From Sycon ciliatum (taxonomy: Eukaryota; Porifera; Calcarea; Leucosolenida; Sycettidae), in assembly GCF_964019385.1 (NCBI RefSeq), contig NC_088646.1:8803071-8867070 (forward strand): a stretch of DNA of 64,000 nucleotides, read 5' to 3'. The notes below the pieces were generated by a model that was given only the letters and a program-made list of their open reading frames with translations, was not told where the DNA came from and searched no databases. The translations under genes and the position numbers were made by a program. This document shows, piece by piece, positions 24,149 to 41,090 of the stretch (positions within the stretch are counted from its first letter, which is position 1; every line of letters begins with the position of its first letter).

Positions 24149-24640
24149 GTGGCCATGTTAGAGACGTTATTTTGTTCAGAAATGGAGGCTCATGTTAGCT
24201 TCCTGTCGTCGTGTTGTCGTATTGGAGGGGAGAAATTCGCGTCAAGGAGTGGACGGACGAAGTATCGTGTGGCAGATCATACTCAATCCATTTTGGCAGT
24301 GTTTCATCTCAATGTGGATGAAACCAAATACACCCTGAACTTTTTTACCACACTTGCAAATTGGCCATTTAATGCACTGCTACTGCCAGGGGCCCAACAT
24401 TCTCTGGAGCTCCAGAGGTGGATGTACACCGTTCAAAGACTGGGAGCCACACAGTGGGACAAACTGTTTGAAATGCAAGTCTTCCAAGCCTGGCAGGAAG
24501 TCCAAATGCAAAACACAAACGCAAGACAAACTTGCGGCATGGGAGAAAACGCGGGCCATCGCCCGCAAGCACGAGCACATGCACGCCGCCACCACTGACA
24601 GCAGCATCACCAACAAAACCTCGCCCCACCACACCTGATC
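24149..24640 (+). pseudogene. Degenerate zinc-binding protein fragment carried in the piggyBac
   Basis: The plus strand reads CCRIGGEKFASRSGRTKYRV then DHTQSILAVFHLNV; a +1 shift is needed to continue as HPELFYHTCKL. Another shift leads to RGGCTPFKDWEPHSGTNCLKC and a Lys-rich tail. A CxxC-(n)-HPxxF-x-HTC pattern is known in uncharacterised zinc-binding proteins of invertebrate genomes. Here one Cys is Gly (CRIG), one is Tyr (FYH), and the frame is broken. It faces the transposase gene. Identification is weak. Confidence 0.4.
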
Positions 24641-26370
24641 ACTGGATAGTTTAGTCTGTTCAGTTTACGAATTGAAAAAAGGAAGACAAAATAACAAAAC
24701 TAAAAACACGAGCGTCGCATGGACCGAATCTGATGAGCAGCAGCACGTCACACCCGCATACCAAGTTTAGTAATAGTAGTAGTAGTATAGTATTTATTCA
24801 TATTTCTCTAGGGCTTAGTGGGTAAATCTCTGCATCCAGAACAGTTCAGATAGGAATGCAATAACACACGCACAATGTCCACTATGTCACAGGTAGGGAG
24901 AGAAGTGTTTGCAGCTTGCTGGTAGACGTTCAGCCGTGCATGCATTGGCAAATGGCTAGAGCAGACGGCCCGCTGTCCTTAATGTAAGGCACACACGCAA
25001 GCGTCAGAGCTACAGCAGCCAAACAGCATAGTTTATGGATTCATGAAAGACTGCACCATACACTGCGCCAGCTCTGGTAGGGTGCCCTATTTGAGCATCG
25101 TCACTGGTCGGTGACGTTTTGCAGGCCTCACCATCAAAGATGCGAGGTGATGCTGCTGATCGACTTGCTGGTATGATAGTCACAAGCATAACTAGCGAAG
25201 GATGGCTGGAAGTCGAAACCAGCTGTAGATGTAGATTCCAGGTATACCAGAGAATTACTGACGCCAGCACTTTATCCGATGCCCCATCAGTGTCAACTGT
25301 ACGCCGATGGTCACAGGACCGTGACAGCCTTTCGATCGGTCTACGGTCGGGAGACTGGGCTGCAAGCCCAAAGCAGCGGGTATATAGTGTTCGTCACCAG
25401 CTGAGCAAGAGAGCTTGCTGAGAGATTTAGGTGTGCACTGTTCAGCAACCAGTCCCAATATAGGTTTGTCCATGAAGGCTGGTGATCCTCAGCTATCATA
25501 CAACAAATTCCTACTCACTGCGCATATGGCTTGTGAAACAGCAGCAGAAACAGCACTGCCTTGACAAGCGCACCAGTTACCATGATGGAGCAGATATGCC
25601 AACACCAAATCTCCAATCGCTAGTACAAGTAGCTCTTCACTAAATCATGCCTAGTGCATGCTTGCAGTGATATTTTCAGCAAGAGCGCTGCAGTTACTGC
25701 TGAGGAGATATAATATTGCGTCCTTGAAGTCGAAGGCGCTCATCAAAGATTTCTTGCCATCAATTCTTGGCCTTATGCAGGCACGAGGTGGTCTCCCGTG
25801 GCATTGGCCATATTACCCCGAGCTGCACTTGCTCGAGGAGCACGTTGTTTCGCTCATGGAAGTCCTTCGTGTTGGACTGAGTAGGCTTGCTGAGAGAACA
25901 GAGCGCTGAATCCATCCACGTCCACAACTACGAATAATTTACAGAAACATTCCTACTGCAGATCAGCGCTTGAAAACGGCGATGCAAATCAGCGACGTTG
26001 GGCTTCTCCATTCAAAAGGAGAGCCTTCCTAACGAAGCAATTCTCATGTGACACTACATAGTCTCTCAAGCACTCTAGTTCAGGTCTTCTTCTCTCCACT
26101 CCATTATCATTTCGATCTTCACTCGGTCGACGTGATGGTAGTAGCTATGTAAAATAATTATGATGGATTCCTCCCGATCCTCGTCGCGGCTAAAATTTGT
26201 TCGGTGTTTGTCTAAATTCTCAAACTGACAGGGTTTACAAGAGAAATGTACCTAATTTTGTGCGATTAATGCAAATAAATCGGAATATGTCCGACTTCAT
26301 AAATCCGTGCGGTAAACCGCATGAAAGGACGCCATGTCGTTAGTTGGTGCACATGAAGTCACCGTGTGCA

Positions 26371-28143
26371 CTAGTCCGCGTACCGTACTCTGTAGTCGTG
26401 CAGGGTGTGAAAGCGCTGGAAGCATTCACCGGGACACATCATGCATACGCACTGCACGCACTGCCAGCTAGTTTGCTTCCGGTGGTCCGGTCGTCTGCTG
26501 CACACAACGCAGTCTCGCTTCCCTTCAACAGCTAGCTGCGTACAAAAGTGTCGCTCAGTTAGCCGAGCTGTGTCCACATCGTCAGTAGTTGCTGGTACAG
26601 ATCTGCGACGTGGTTCACCAATCGGCCACTGTGTTTCAGTGAACAGGGAAGCGATGAGCGCCTTGTGGAATTCCTTTCCGTCAAGGTCTTTGCCTGTCAT
26701 TGCGTTGTAGATTATTTTCGCGTTGTGCACCGAAATTTCCAGCAGCTGATGGAAAAGGATCAGGTACCAACGGCGGTGACGATGCGGGAATGCGTAGTAG
26801 CTCAGCATCTGATCCGCCTCGTCCACGCCGCCCATCAAACTGTTGTAGCTGGCGATGCATGATGGCTTTTTCACGGACCGAACTCCTTGAGGCGCACGCC
26901 GGTCGCGAATATCTACATCGACAACTTCACAAGAGTGAATCGTCGAGAGAACTGTCACTTGCTTCTTGTCCGGCCAGGAGCATGTGAGAACTGTTTCATC
27001 TCTCCAGAATCTCGGCGGCGTGCCCTTCTTTTTCTTGTCCTTACATGCTGGTGGAAGCCCTTTCCGATTGACTCTCACTGTGCCGACAGCTCCCATTCCA
27101 CGGCGCGACGACAGCCACTGAAATAAGGTAGGTGACGAATAATAATTGTCCATGTACACTACGTGCCCTTGGCCGAGGTGTCGAACCAATTTCGCCACTA
27201 TCTGACTGCCCTTCGACGTGTCGGCCATGGCTACGTCTCGGCCCTCGGCCATATCCTTGCCGGTGTACAGAGTCCACTCGTATATGTATCCCGTACCCGG
27301 CTCCGCAAGGACGAATGCTTTCACGCCCCACTTGGTCGGTTTGGCTGGCATATATTGTTTGAATGATAGGCGACCCTTGTACGCAATCATTTGCTCATCC
27401 ACAGACACATCCCTCTTAGGGTAGTAGGACAGTCTGAAGCGCTTGACGATTATGTCCAGGAATTTACGAATCTTGGCGAGAGGGTCTCGATACCTGCCGT
27501 GCTCGTCATACTCGATGGTTGTGTTATCCACGAAATGAAGGCACGACAGGATCAGTTGGAAACGATTCCTGGACATAACCTTGGCAAAGCCGGGTGTCTG
27601 GTAGAGCCAGTCCGTCGTCCAATGGTCTGCCAGCGCTGGTTGCTCCACGATGCTCATGGCGAGCAAGAGTACGAAAAACACTTTCATCTCGCGTGACGAG
27701 ATGTCATGCCACTTGCGCATCCGGGAGCTTGGAAAGTGAGCGCCGAGGGCTTCCAGTTTTCGCTGCGCATACAGATTTGTTTGCGTGACGGCTATGTCCA
27801 CGGCTTCATCCGTGAACATCATAGCGAAACAGTCTGCCGGCGAGATGTTTTCATCGGCCTGTGCCGTTGGTCCACGTTGGCGAGTTACTCCCGGCAGCCA
27901 TGCACTCGCATCCGCGGTGTCGTTGTCAGCAGTGATGGTCCGCCAGTTCCACACTCGCGGTTGTTCTTCGTCGTCTTCGTCGCTTCCTTGAAGGTCGCTA
28001 TCGTCATCTTCGCTACTGCCGACATCGAAGCCTTCGAACTCAGACTCATCAGACTCACCGTCAAAGATTCTGTGGATTTCACCGTCAACTTCCTCCTGTG
28101 TCATCTCTACCTCTCGCGCTGCGCCTTGAGTCGCCATTGTCAC
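26371..28143 (-). CDS. piggyBac transposase, intact, 590 aa
   Basis: Cuts and joins DNA at TTAA sites. Acidic N-terminus (residues 1-65) typical of the family, then the DDE_Tnp_1_7 domain. Catalytic aspartates are visible as VDEQMIAYKGR (D249), YMDNYYSS (D332) and GGVDEADQM (D441, with D444), in the spacing of the Trichoplusia protein. The C-terminal Cys-rich domain (about 540-580) has CVVC...WQCVQCVCMMC...C...H. No stop or frameshift. Start taken as the first ATG; a second Met three codons later (MATQG) is equally possible. Lies 335 bp from the right transposon end, reading leftwards. Confidence 0.97.
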   Translation of the reverse strand: MTMATQGAAREVEMTQEEVDGEIHRIFDGESDESEFEGFDVGSSEDDDSDLQGSDEDDEEQPRVWNWRTITADNDTADASAWLPGVTRQRGPTAQADENISPADCFAMMFTDEAVDIAVTQTNLYAQRKLEALGAHFPSSRMRKWHDISSREMKVFFVLLLAMSIVEQPALADHWTTDWLYQTPGFAKVMSRNRFQLILSCLHFVDNTTIEYDEHGRYRDPLAKIRKFLDIIVKRFRLSYYPKRDVSVDEQMIAYKGRLSFKQYMPAKPTKWGVKAFVLAEPGTGYIYEWTLYTGKDMAEGRDVAMADTSKGSQIVAKLVRHLGQGHVVYMDNYYSSPTLFQWLSSRRGMGAVGTVRVNRKGLPPACKDKKKKGTPPRFWRDETVLTCSWPDKKQVTVLSTIHSCEVVDVDIRDRRAPQGVRSVKKPSCIASYNSLMGGVDEADQMLSYYAFPHRHRRWYLILFHQLLEISVHNAKIIYNAMTGKDLDGKEFHKALIASLFTETQWPIGEPRRRSVPATTDDVDTARLTERHFCTQLAVEGKRDCVVCSRRPDHRKQTSWQCVQCVCMMCPGECFQRFHTLHDYRVRYAD

Positions 28144-31100
28144 TCGAAAGTGTTTGAGTTTTGAACGAGCGTTTCTCGCTTTTTATAGATACGAACACCC
28201 GGTTTTTTCTATTGAACTAGATACCTCCACCCACGGATAACGCCAGGTCAAAAGCGTGGGACGGAGCTACAGACCTCTGGTACTGTAGGACACGTCCAAA
28301 AATACCCCTCCGTCGGGCTCTTCATAGAGCCTTGGCATTCCCACACAGAAGTGTGTCGGACTCTCTACGTCGCCCGTGGCACTGTAAACTAGAAGTACAC
28401 AGGGCTCATTTCGGCAGCCGTGGCACTTGACAGGTGACAAGCCAGGGGCTCTTTTCGTCGACCGTGGCACTTAGAGGGTTAATCAAAACACGATGGGGCT
28501 AGGAGCTAATTGTTCACTGCTCAAGGCACAGGACCAGGGGTAACAGTTCGGCAGTAGGCACTCGAGAGTTAGCTATGAGCAAAGGCTGAACTTAGAGAAC
28601 TAACTGTATGGGGCACAATTGTTCGTACATAGATAGTCTTACTTGGTGACACTCAGGTAGCAGACAGAGATCAGTGCGGACGGTACTCATGATGATGGTG
28701 GACGACAGTACTTGAATCAAGTTGAGCAGACACTATTAGGCACATGGAAGACAGTACTTCGACTGTAGACACTATAGAAGATGATGGCAGTACAAGATGG
28801 TCGACTGGAACAGTGCACTCAGGGTAGCAGGGAACAGACGACATCATAGCAGTACTAGTGCAAGTGCAGCATTAAACGGAATCGGCTATAGTGACAGGGT
28901 GGACGGACAACGAAGACATAGCAGAAACATTGATACTCCAGCAACTGGTGGCAATGGCTGGGTAAGACAGGTACTTGGTGAGGCTCAACAGACCACGGAA
29001 TGGAATCCTGGTTTCATGTCATCGTACTATAGGTGAGTGATGGTATCAGCTTGGTAGGGTGAACGATGAGACGTAGTGGTAGAACAGCAGAGCCAATGAC
29101 TCGAAGTCAGGTAGCAGTAGGAATGCCTCACTCACAGGTGACTGGACTGGCGTAGGGAGAAGGCAGATCTTCCACCAACTCAAGTAGCGAATTTTTTCTT
29201 CCATCTCGAAGGATGGTGGCCTAGCTCATAAAGAACACGGCAGCGAGACAGTTGATCCACAAGAATCACTGAGAATAATCACGAAGACCGGGCGTAGTTG
29301 GGACGCAATACACAACATCCAAGAGACGGTCTCGTACCAGGAATAGTCCACACCATAGTTAGCATACACAAAGTTTGGGGAAACTTCGACCAATCGGCGA
29401 GGACCAGCAACCAAACAAGGTTACTAGAAACGAGATGCACCAGACGAGCGCCAACGTCATGAGGACGGGCAGTGCAGACAGATACAGGCGAACGTTTTGT
29501 GCACACAGACTGCGCATGCACAAAGTTTCTGGCGTAACGTTTACCTGATACACATGAGGGTAGGAAATGCAACGGTTTGTACCTCAGCGAAATGCAAGCC
29601 ATAGACCAAGTGTGTACACACACGAACTGTGCTGAACGAGCACGACGTGATAGTCTGTTAGCATGGCTCACGGCTGCACACCACAATCAATGATCTGAGC
29701 GGCAGTGGGAGAATTGACTCTCCAGCAATGGGATTTAAGCGGAAAGAGGACCCCAGCAGTGTTGCACGTAATGATCAGATTCACGACAGAATCCAGCTTC
29801 GTGTAACAACGAGATTGACGGGTCATGGAACTATGGTGGGCAGCCTGGTCAGTCAAGGCCAGGTGGCAACAGCCCAGCATAATACAAGCGTAACATTCAT
29901 GATATGGCTAAGTGAACTTAGCAGCGGAATACCAAAAACACCATAGAAGGGCACAATTGGCGGAAAGGACGGCGCGCATCAAACTGTAACAAGCCATCAG
30001 GCACTTCAGTGAGACACAAATAGGTTTCCCTAGGCTGCAATATCAGCAGCGGCGACGTGTGCCAGATAGACAACACAAGTAGGCGTAAGAGCAGTGTCAT
30101 TCGAGACATGTGCAACCACAATGATTACGTACTTTGTCTTTCTGGTACGCGGACCAGAGTGATCTACAACCACAGTATGCAAACCGGCGGAAACGAACGA
30201 CACAGGGATACGGAAGGCCCACTGGGCGGCGTAGTGTACTCTCGTACCGATAGACAACAACGGCAACAATAACAACATTAATGCAGTCACACTCCCCGCA
30301 ATGATTCATACGACAAGACTCACCACTACTAGTATCTTCAACCTACGTCAAAACAGAGCCTGATACCACGGTAACACGAACAAGTAACAGCCCAAAGGTG
30401 TACTTCACATAGACAGAAAGAAAATGGTACTCATCAGTGACCCGGAACCCGTGGAATAGGTGGATACATCAACAAAACCTCCAAAATAACAACAAAATGA
30501 TAACAAAACAATGTCACGTCAACAGCTGGTGCCTGAACTTTCTATTACGTATTCTTCAGTCGAAAGAAAACCCAAGATTCTCAACCTCCGTGAACTCAAT
30601 AACTACCATTCATTACCTCTGCACCCCTTCAAAACCAGTAAACCCGTTACTGCTTGCAAAACAAATACTTCAGACAAACCCTTCCAAAACCTTGAAAAAG
30701 TAAAACCAGCTAACCTCCAATGACAACCAAAAAACAAAACTCACAAAAGACGATGGTCTGATCGCGTGCATATATCTCCGTACTCTTACCTGGCCAGCTC
30801 CGCTCTCCGTTGATCAGTCGGACGCGAGCTCCCGAGCACCACAGCAGCCTTTCGCCGCTTGTCACGTAGCCGGCTACGCATTTTACAACACAAACCACTC
30901 CACGGTCAGATCGGACTTCAATTCCGTCGCCAGCACTCGGCAGCAATACAACGACGGGCAATCAGCGCAACCACAAACCGCGAGCCATCGGAGCTTTTTC
31001 TCTCTACTCCGATCTTGGATCCAGTCACGAGACCAGGAACTTCTCCAGTGACGATCCGAACCGCACCAATCGTGCGCACAATCCTTCTCTTGCACCAGGC

Positions 31101-32244
31101 GGAACCACATCGCCAATAGCGCATCAGACCAGACGAAGCGTAAACCAGACGAAACTCAATCGCCACGCGGGACAAAGGACAATCATCAGCGGAAACAGAA
31201 ACGAAACATGAATAGGACGGAGGTGGCGCCAGGCGCCTGTTGCAGGGCGTATCAGTATCACGAGAGCCATCTCTCAATTATCAAGACAATCAATGCACCA
31301 CAGGAGCTGTGGACAGCGGACAAAGGCCAACACCAGGAGATAAGCGTAAGTGGTCTGGCGGAATCAAGCGGAAGACCGACGAGGCATGACGCGCATACTC
31401 CGTCACACAGCGTAAACGAGCTCGAGCACAGAGCTGGAGGATGGCCATCTCCATCAGGCGGAGAGCGCGTAGAGTCAACCTCTTCCCGGAGGAAGTGCTG
31501 CAGCGGTGAATGACCCAACGCGCGGGACCCAAACTCGTCGTACAACGGAGCACTCACGTAACTCATGAGCGTTTCGTCAACAGCTCCCACAGGAACTACA
31601 TCGGCGGAGAAACCGGTGAACCATACCATATACCATGATATACCAGCTGAGCTGATTTGAACACACAACGGAGTGAGCGCACGCTCAGAGAGTGCGGACT
31701 GTACAATCATGTACAACGAAGATCGCGGAGCATGCACCGGCGAAGAGACGAAACTCTTTTTTGTTTGCGAGCGGAACACAGCTCACAGGCGTAACACAGG
31801 CGAACAGATTGACCAGGGCTCCGGAGGCAGGACTGATCACAAAGGCGTAGGCCAACGGAAGCAGCACAGACAGTACCACAACACGTTTGGGAGCGTATGG
31901 CTTTGCTGAAACAGCAGAGCGGCGCAACTGACGATCAACACCGAGGAACGTGTCTTTTGCTTCTCTTCAAAGAGGAAACGATTGCAAACGCAGTGGTAAC
32001 CTGGCGTAAGTATTCTCTTTGTTGCCGTTCGCAACTCGGAGCGCGTGTCTTCAACGGATTTGGCGTACGACTCGTCGATCGACGAGGAATCGTCAGTAGG
32101 CACTCACAATCCAAAGAACTCGTGAGGCGGCGTAGATTACAGAGCCTGTACGGCAGAGCCACAGCGGAGGACGGAACGATGACGGAGAGTGAACGGGCGT
32201 AGACCAAGAGTAGGGCGGAGGGCCTGGGAAACTAGACCAAGAAG

Positions 32245-32263
32245 AATCCTGGTCACAGCACCA
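32245..32263 (-). promoter_or_regulatory. Putative tRNA primer-binding site of the LTR element
   Basis: The minus strand reads TGGTGCTGTGACCAGGAT, two bases inside the 5' LTR. The TGG start is the usual complement of a tRNA CCA end. Fixes the element orientation. Confidence 0.65.
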
Positions 32264-32265
32264 AG

Positions 32266-32989
32266 TGTCGTGGCTGGCTGATCGTCCCTACGTGTTAGTT
32301 ATCCCAAGCCCGTTTGCACAAAGTATATGTGCGCCTCTTGGTAGTTCCACTCAGGCGTACCTCAGACCCAAAGCACAGAGAGAAGTCAGGGTGGCGGAGC
32401 CCTCAGGTCCGATATAGTAAAGGAACAAAGGAACAGTAAGAAACTACAAAGTCAAAGGCCACACCGGCTCAAGCGGACAAGTCCGCTTGAGCGGTAGCGG
32501 AACTCCTATAAAGAAAGTCAAGAAAGCTATAAAAGAGAATAAGACTAATACAAGACTCAAACAAGACTCCTAATAGACTAATACTTCTCATAGATATCTG
32601 GCCAAGTCAGCGAACTTATACTAGCTGAAATCTATGCGAGCGGCTACGAAGGGAAGGATCGAGCAGGCAGCAGCGAACGAGTAGTGAGCTGTGCTGAACT
32701 CAGCAAAGAGTAATGTATCTAAGTATTGAAGCTAATGCTAATCATGAATCGGAGCAAGCGGAACAGCAGAACAGCGGACCGGCAACAGAGACAATAGCTG
32801 ACAGTTCTATGGTAATGGATAGTCTAGGTCCGGCGACAGGAGAGGTAACCCTATCCTAATCAAAAGGAAGAGAACATTGATGAAGAGCCGCGGTAGAGGT
32901 AGGTGACAGGCTGATAATGAATGTGTGCAGCACTAGTACTATACTATAGTGGTATTGGTGAGTAGTACTATCTATACAGGGCCATGACA
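32266..32989 (-). repeat. 5' LTR (minus orientation)
   Basis: Identical by eye to 22169-22892; followed on the right by the GTAC target copy. Confidence 0.92.
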
Positions 32990-32993
32990 GTAC

Positions 32994-34605
32994 TACCAAG
33001 AGTACAAGACAGTACTCTTGGTAGGGTGTTCGGACGATTTTGAAAGTTGCTCCAATCTCCTCGATTTTAGTCTCATTGGAAAGAGTAGGATAAACTAGCC
33101 GGGAAATATATGAGGTTTGTCTAAATCCGACCAGACGATCAAGAGTTATGATCGTTTGAAGTGCGCTTGTTGGCACTTTTTCTGGAACAGTTTTGATGCA
33201 GGCCAGTGGCACAAAACCGGGAAATTCAAAACCAACTAGAACAAGGTGAAAATCAATTTCGTTCAGGGACTTTCAAATTTCCACAGATGATAGCCAATAG
33301 AGAGCTTCCATCACTTGACCAATTTTTTTGGTATTCCAATTAGCCAAATTCAAATTACGCCCATAGCAACCACCATAGCAACGCGTACAAATTAGTCGAA
33401 ATAGATGCGAAAGATGTAACCCTTCACAGGCTGAAGCTAATTGGAATACGTGTACTACAAAGACACATCACCAGGAGGAGATTACAGTTATCTACCCCAT
33501 GTAGATGAAGCATCCAAGAAAATAACATACGCACTCAGCCGAGACGGCACCCGCACCCGGGCATGTTGCGCCGCAGGACCGGATGCATGCAGCCAATTAA
33601 CAGATATGCTGCACCATTTCAACACGATGTAAGCTTCAGCCAGGCCAAGGCAGCAGCAGTCCTGCTAATCATCAGCTTTAGAAGGACAACTTGTTCCCAG
33701 TCATATACGGCGCGTGCAGCACTTCGGGGCAATTGGTGTCGCACGTCACATGTAATTCATTCATACGATTCGCACAATCAACAGACAGTTCATTTATCGG
33801 ATGATTGTGCAAGCGTAATTTGGATGTAAACTATAAAGTCGACAAATACACTGGTCCTACATTGCCCATGCTATGTGGATGACAATGTACTCCAGACACG
33901 GTGCATACGGCGTTGCGTAGCTGCACTGCGTTAGCGCGCTGCAATTTTGCAAATCCTCTGAGTGTCAATTCTGTGCAGATTTTCAGCTGCATATTGAACG
34001 CAGTATTGGCAGGAAATCTGCTCTTGACCAATTTGTCTGCACAATGGCTTTCTCCACTCTCCAGATACAGCGACCAGAGGTTTATCTGATGTGGTAGCTC
34101 AGCGAAACTACAAATAAACAACACTACAGCCAAGTCCTTCTACTACATGTACATGTACATGTACTCCATACATTTGGTATCCTGGCGCAAATCGATCGCT
34201 CATAGAACAAGAAGACAGCATCGTACAGCCTCCAAATTTCACACACTCCGTATTTTTTCAACGCTGAAGACGATGGAATAGTCGCCGGCGTTGCGACCGG
34301 CCCAGAACAGGCCGAAATCGATACCCTGAAGTTGCGCAGGGCGTAACATTGCTAAAATTCGTCGTGTGGAAACGGGACTTACGGTCTCAACAGCAGAGAC
34401 ATTTCCTCTTTCCAACAAAGAAACAAACTCGTCCTGAGCTGCTAAAATTTTACCTTGCCAAGGCTAGAACTAGAAGCACAGTGATGTACGATTGTGCCAC
34501 GGACCCCGTACAAAACTGTTTCCACTCAAAATGCGCCTGGGTTCGAGGCACCGAACACTACTCTTGGTACTACTACTACTGAGTCTGTAGAGTGTAGTGT
34601 AGACC
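32994..34605. other. 5' flank of GATAD2; no supported gene
   Basis: Begins with an imperfect hairpin, CTACCAAGAGTAC (32995) and GTACTCTTGGTAG (33013-33025). ATTCCAATTAGC (33334) and GCTAATTGGAAT (33437) form another inverted pair. A 64-codon frame at 33441 follows a stop with no acceptor and is not called. Confidence 0.45.
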
Positions 34606-39070
<4,465 letters not shown>

Positions 39071-41090
39071 CCCTTTCTCAAAGTTACCCAGCTACTGTCA
39101 CTGCTCTATGGACTATATGTTAGCCACCGTTGAAGCCATTTGGTCCATAGCAGTTCTGTACGTTTTTTAAAGATCGCCTTTTTGGTACTTCAAAGTACTG
39201 GTACAGTGTTTGTGCCACACCTTGTCTGTTGGCAGCAAGGATGCAAGGGTCGTCTTGTGTGTGTGTGTGCGCGTGTGTGTGTGTGTGTGCGTGCATGTAC
39301 GCTGGTGTGATATTTATGCATCGGAAATCTAGCAAGCAGCTGCCGTGGCTACCGGTCAAGCTGGAAAGTGTGTATTGAGTTGCAAATCTATTCTTCTTTA
39401 ACATCCGAAAGCTATAGATTCTGCTATTTAGAGGTCGCTTTGAGCATACGCACAACCGAATGTTCTAACGTCATGTTTGAAATAATGAGAGCTGGTTTAC
39501 GCTCAGCTGTACTGCCGTGTATAGTACTGTATACCTATCATACTTGTTGTACAAGTATATGATTGTACTCTTTTTTATCAGTCATTGACTTTTGCTGGGT
39601 CTGTTCAACATTTTAAAACATTCATGTCTCATCATGTTTGTACAATTACTTCGAAATATAAATTCACTGGTTTTGTATGTATGCCAAGTATGCCCCACAA
39701 TACAACAATATTATGTAGATCAAGACATAAGGGTGCACACTTTTGCATTGAGTACATGTACTTCAGTGCACAACATCCGAAATTAATGTCACTTCAACCA
39801 CGGGACAGGCCAGAGTGAGCGTTTCGTGCACAGGTAATGAAACTTCATCCATTGCAACATGAGCAGCACGAATGCTTTACATGTACCGGTATACGGCAAC
39901 TCTGTGGCACAAGTGCACAGTCCAAACTATGTTAGATATCCTACCCTGAGGCTCTGCCTTCGTTGCAAGGATGAATCAAAGCTTTGGCCATTGTGGAAAT
40001 GAGCAGTGCTCGGACACAGAGGAAGAATTCTACTCTGCAGTCCAAACTGCTAGTATACAGAAAACCACCAAACACTTTTTAAATTGTAGCCATACACAGT
40101 GTACGCGGCCCACCGTTGGCACGCACATTAGGGGTGTGCGGATAATGCTCGAAAAGGTGGCAGATTCTGCTCGAAAAGCAGTGAAATTGGCAGAACTATA
40201 CAAACCTTATGGCGGGCAATTCATCGAATTCTGCTCCATTTCTTTATCCACGTACCAAACATGCATGAAACTTACCAGAAAAAGTACCGAATTCTGCCAA
40301 ATTTTCTGCCGGCATTATCCGCATATGCCTAACGCACATGCACTTCTTCCGCCACGCAAGTGCACTGGGAAGCGGGAGAATTCTCGTATAATGAAATGCT
40401 ACGGGCCGGGCCAACGCAATGCGGCCCTCTCTACTACAACAGTAAGATGTAGGCGAATGTGCGGTGCACACACGGGTAATGATAATTAAAATAAGAAGGA
40501 TTCTTTGCAGGGTATCTGGATGGCTACAGTAGATATTGAACATGGATAGCAGTGTACAGTGTAACACACAATACTAGTACACTCTACCAAGTGGTCGCTA
40601 TCTAACGGCACAAACAACAACAACAACAACAACAACAACGTCTAAACAGCACAAATCCAACAGGATACAGATAAAGAAGAAAAGAAGAAGTCACTGAGGC
40701 CGCCGCCCTGTCTGAGCCCCTAACGATCAGACCAGCTACACATACGTACGCCTAGCCCAATTCCTAACTTTAGAATTTACAAGATGGATCAGTATGCCAC
40801 GGAGATCAAGTAGAGCCATGTCAGAGACCATGTACCGGATTTCAGATTCAAATGTTAAAAATAAGAAGAACCAAAAATAATAAATCTCCACAAAACTTTT
40901 TGCCAAAACTGTGTCACACAAAAAAAGAGAAAAAAAGTTCCAGCATAATGGGATGACATTGACCAAGAACTAACAGCGCATTGGGTAGGTGTCACATCGA
41001 CATAGGTTGCACGATGCAATATTGCTCAACGTGCTGTGCAGCACAACAGCTGGGTCGTTTACAGCCCAGAACTGAAAATTGGACGCAGCC
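39071..41090. other. Convergent 3' flanks of GATAD2 and MAPRE
   Basis: No gene recognised. Holds a TG tract (39256-39292), the MITE at 40128-40332, a CAA repeat (about 40613-40639) and A-rich sequence at 40845-40940. Confidence 0.5.
40128..40332. mobile_element. 205-bp MITE with TTAGGGGTGTGCGGATAATG ends
   Basis: The right end is GCATTATCCGCATATGCCTAA, inverted to the left one with two differences. CGCACA flanks both sides (40122-40127, 40333-40338). Inner ATTCTGC/GAATTCTGCC motifs recur. Confidence 0.75.

Larger units (their letters stand above)
23295..28478 (-). mobile_element. piggyBac transposon inserted in the LTR element
   Basis: Target TTAA on both sides (23291-23294, 28479-28482). 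Ends CCCTTTAAGTGCCA and, inverted, CCCTCTAAGTGCCA. Subterminal copies of GTGCCACG or its complement occur several times at each end (for example 23338, 23405; 28375, 28424, 28461). At about 5.2 kb it is twice the usual size. The transposase occupies the right third; the left 3 kb is cargo or degenerate sequence. Confidence 0.92.
22169..32989 (-). mobile_element. Non-autonomous LTR retrotransposon (LARD-like), with nested piggyBac
   Basis: Two 724-bp LTRs (22169-22892 and 32266-32989) appear identical by eye. In minus orientation they begin TGTCATGG and end CCACGACA. GTAC flanks both sides (22165-22168, 32990-32993). Orientation is set by a primer-binding-like site two bases inside the right LTR (TGGTGCTGTGACCAGGAT on the minus strand) and a purine tract GAGGGAGA next to the left LTR. 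Subtracting the piggyBac insert leaves about 4.2 kb of interior without an intact gag or pol frame. A lone minus-strand stretch near 30060-30190 (VVVDHSGPRTRKTKYVII) faintly resembles an integrase core start. It must have been mobilised in trans. Confidence 0.88.

Noticed and set aside
24149..24598. Intact second gene in the piggyBac
   Set aside because: Continuity of the motif needs frameshifts and two Cys are lost, so it is listed as a degenerate fragment instead.
29279..31779. Minus-strand frames of 119-173 codons inside the LTR element as gag/pol
   Set aside because: No capsid, protease or RT motif; only a short integrase-like echo near 30060-30190.
33441..33632. Protein-like 64-codon frame (YYKDTSPGGDYSYL...)
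   Set aside because: Directly preceded by an in-frame stop without a usable acceptor; no family recognised.
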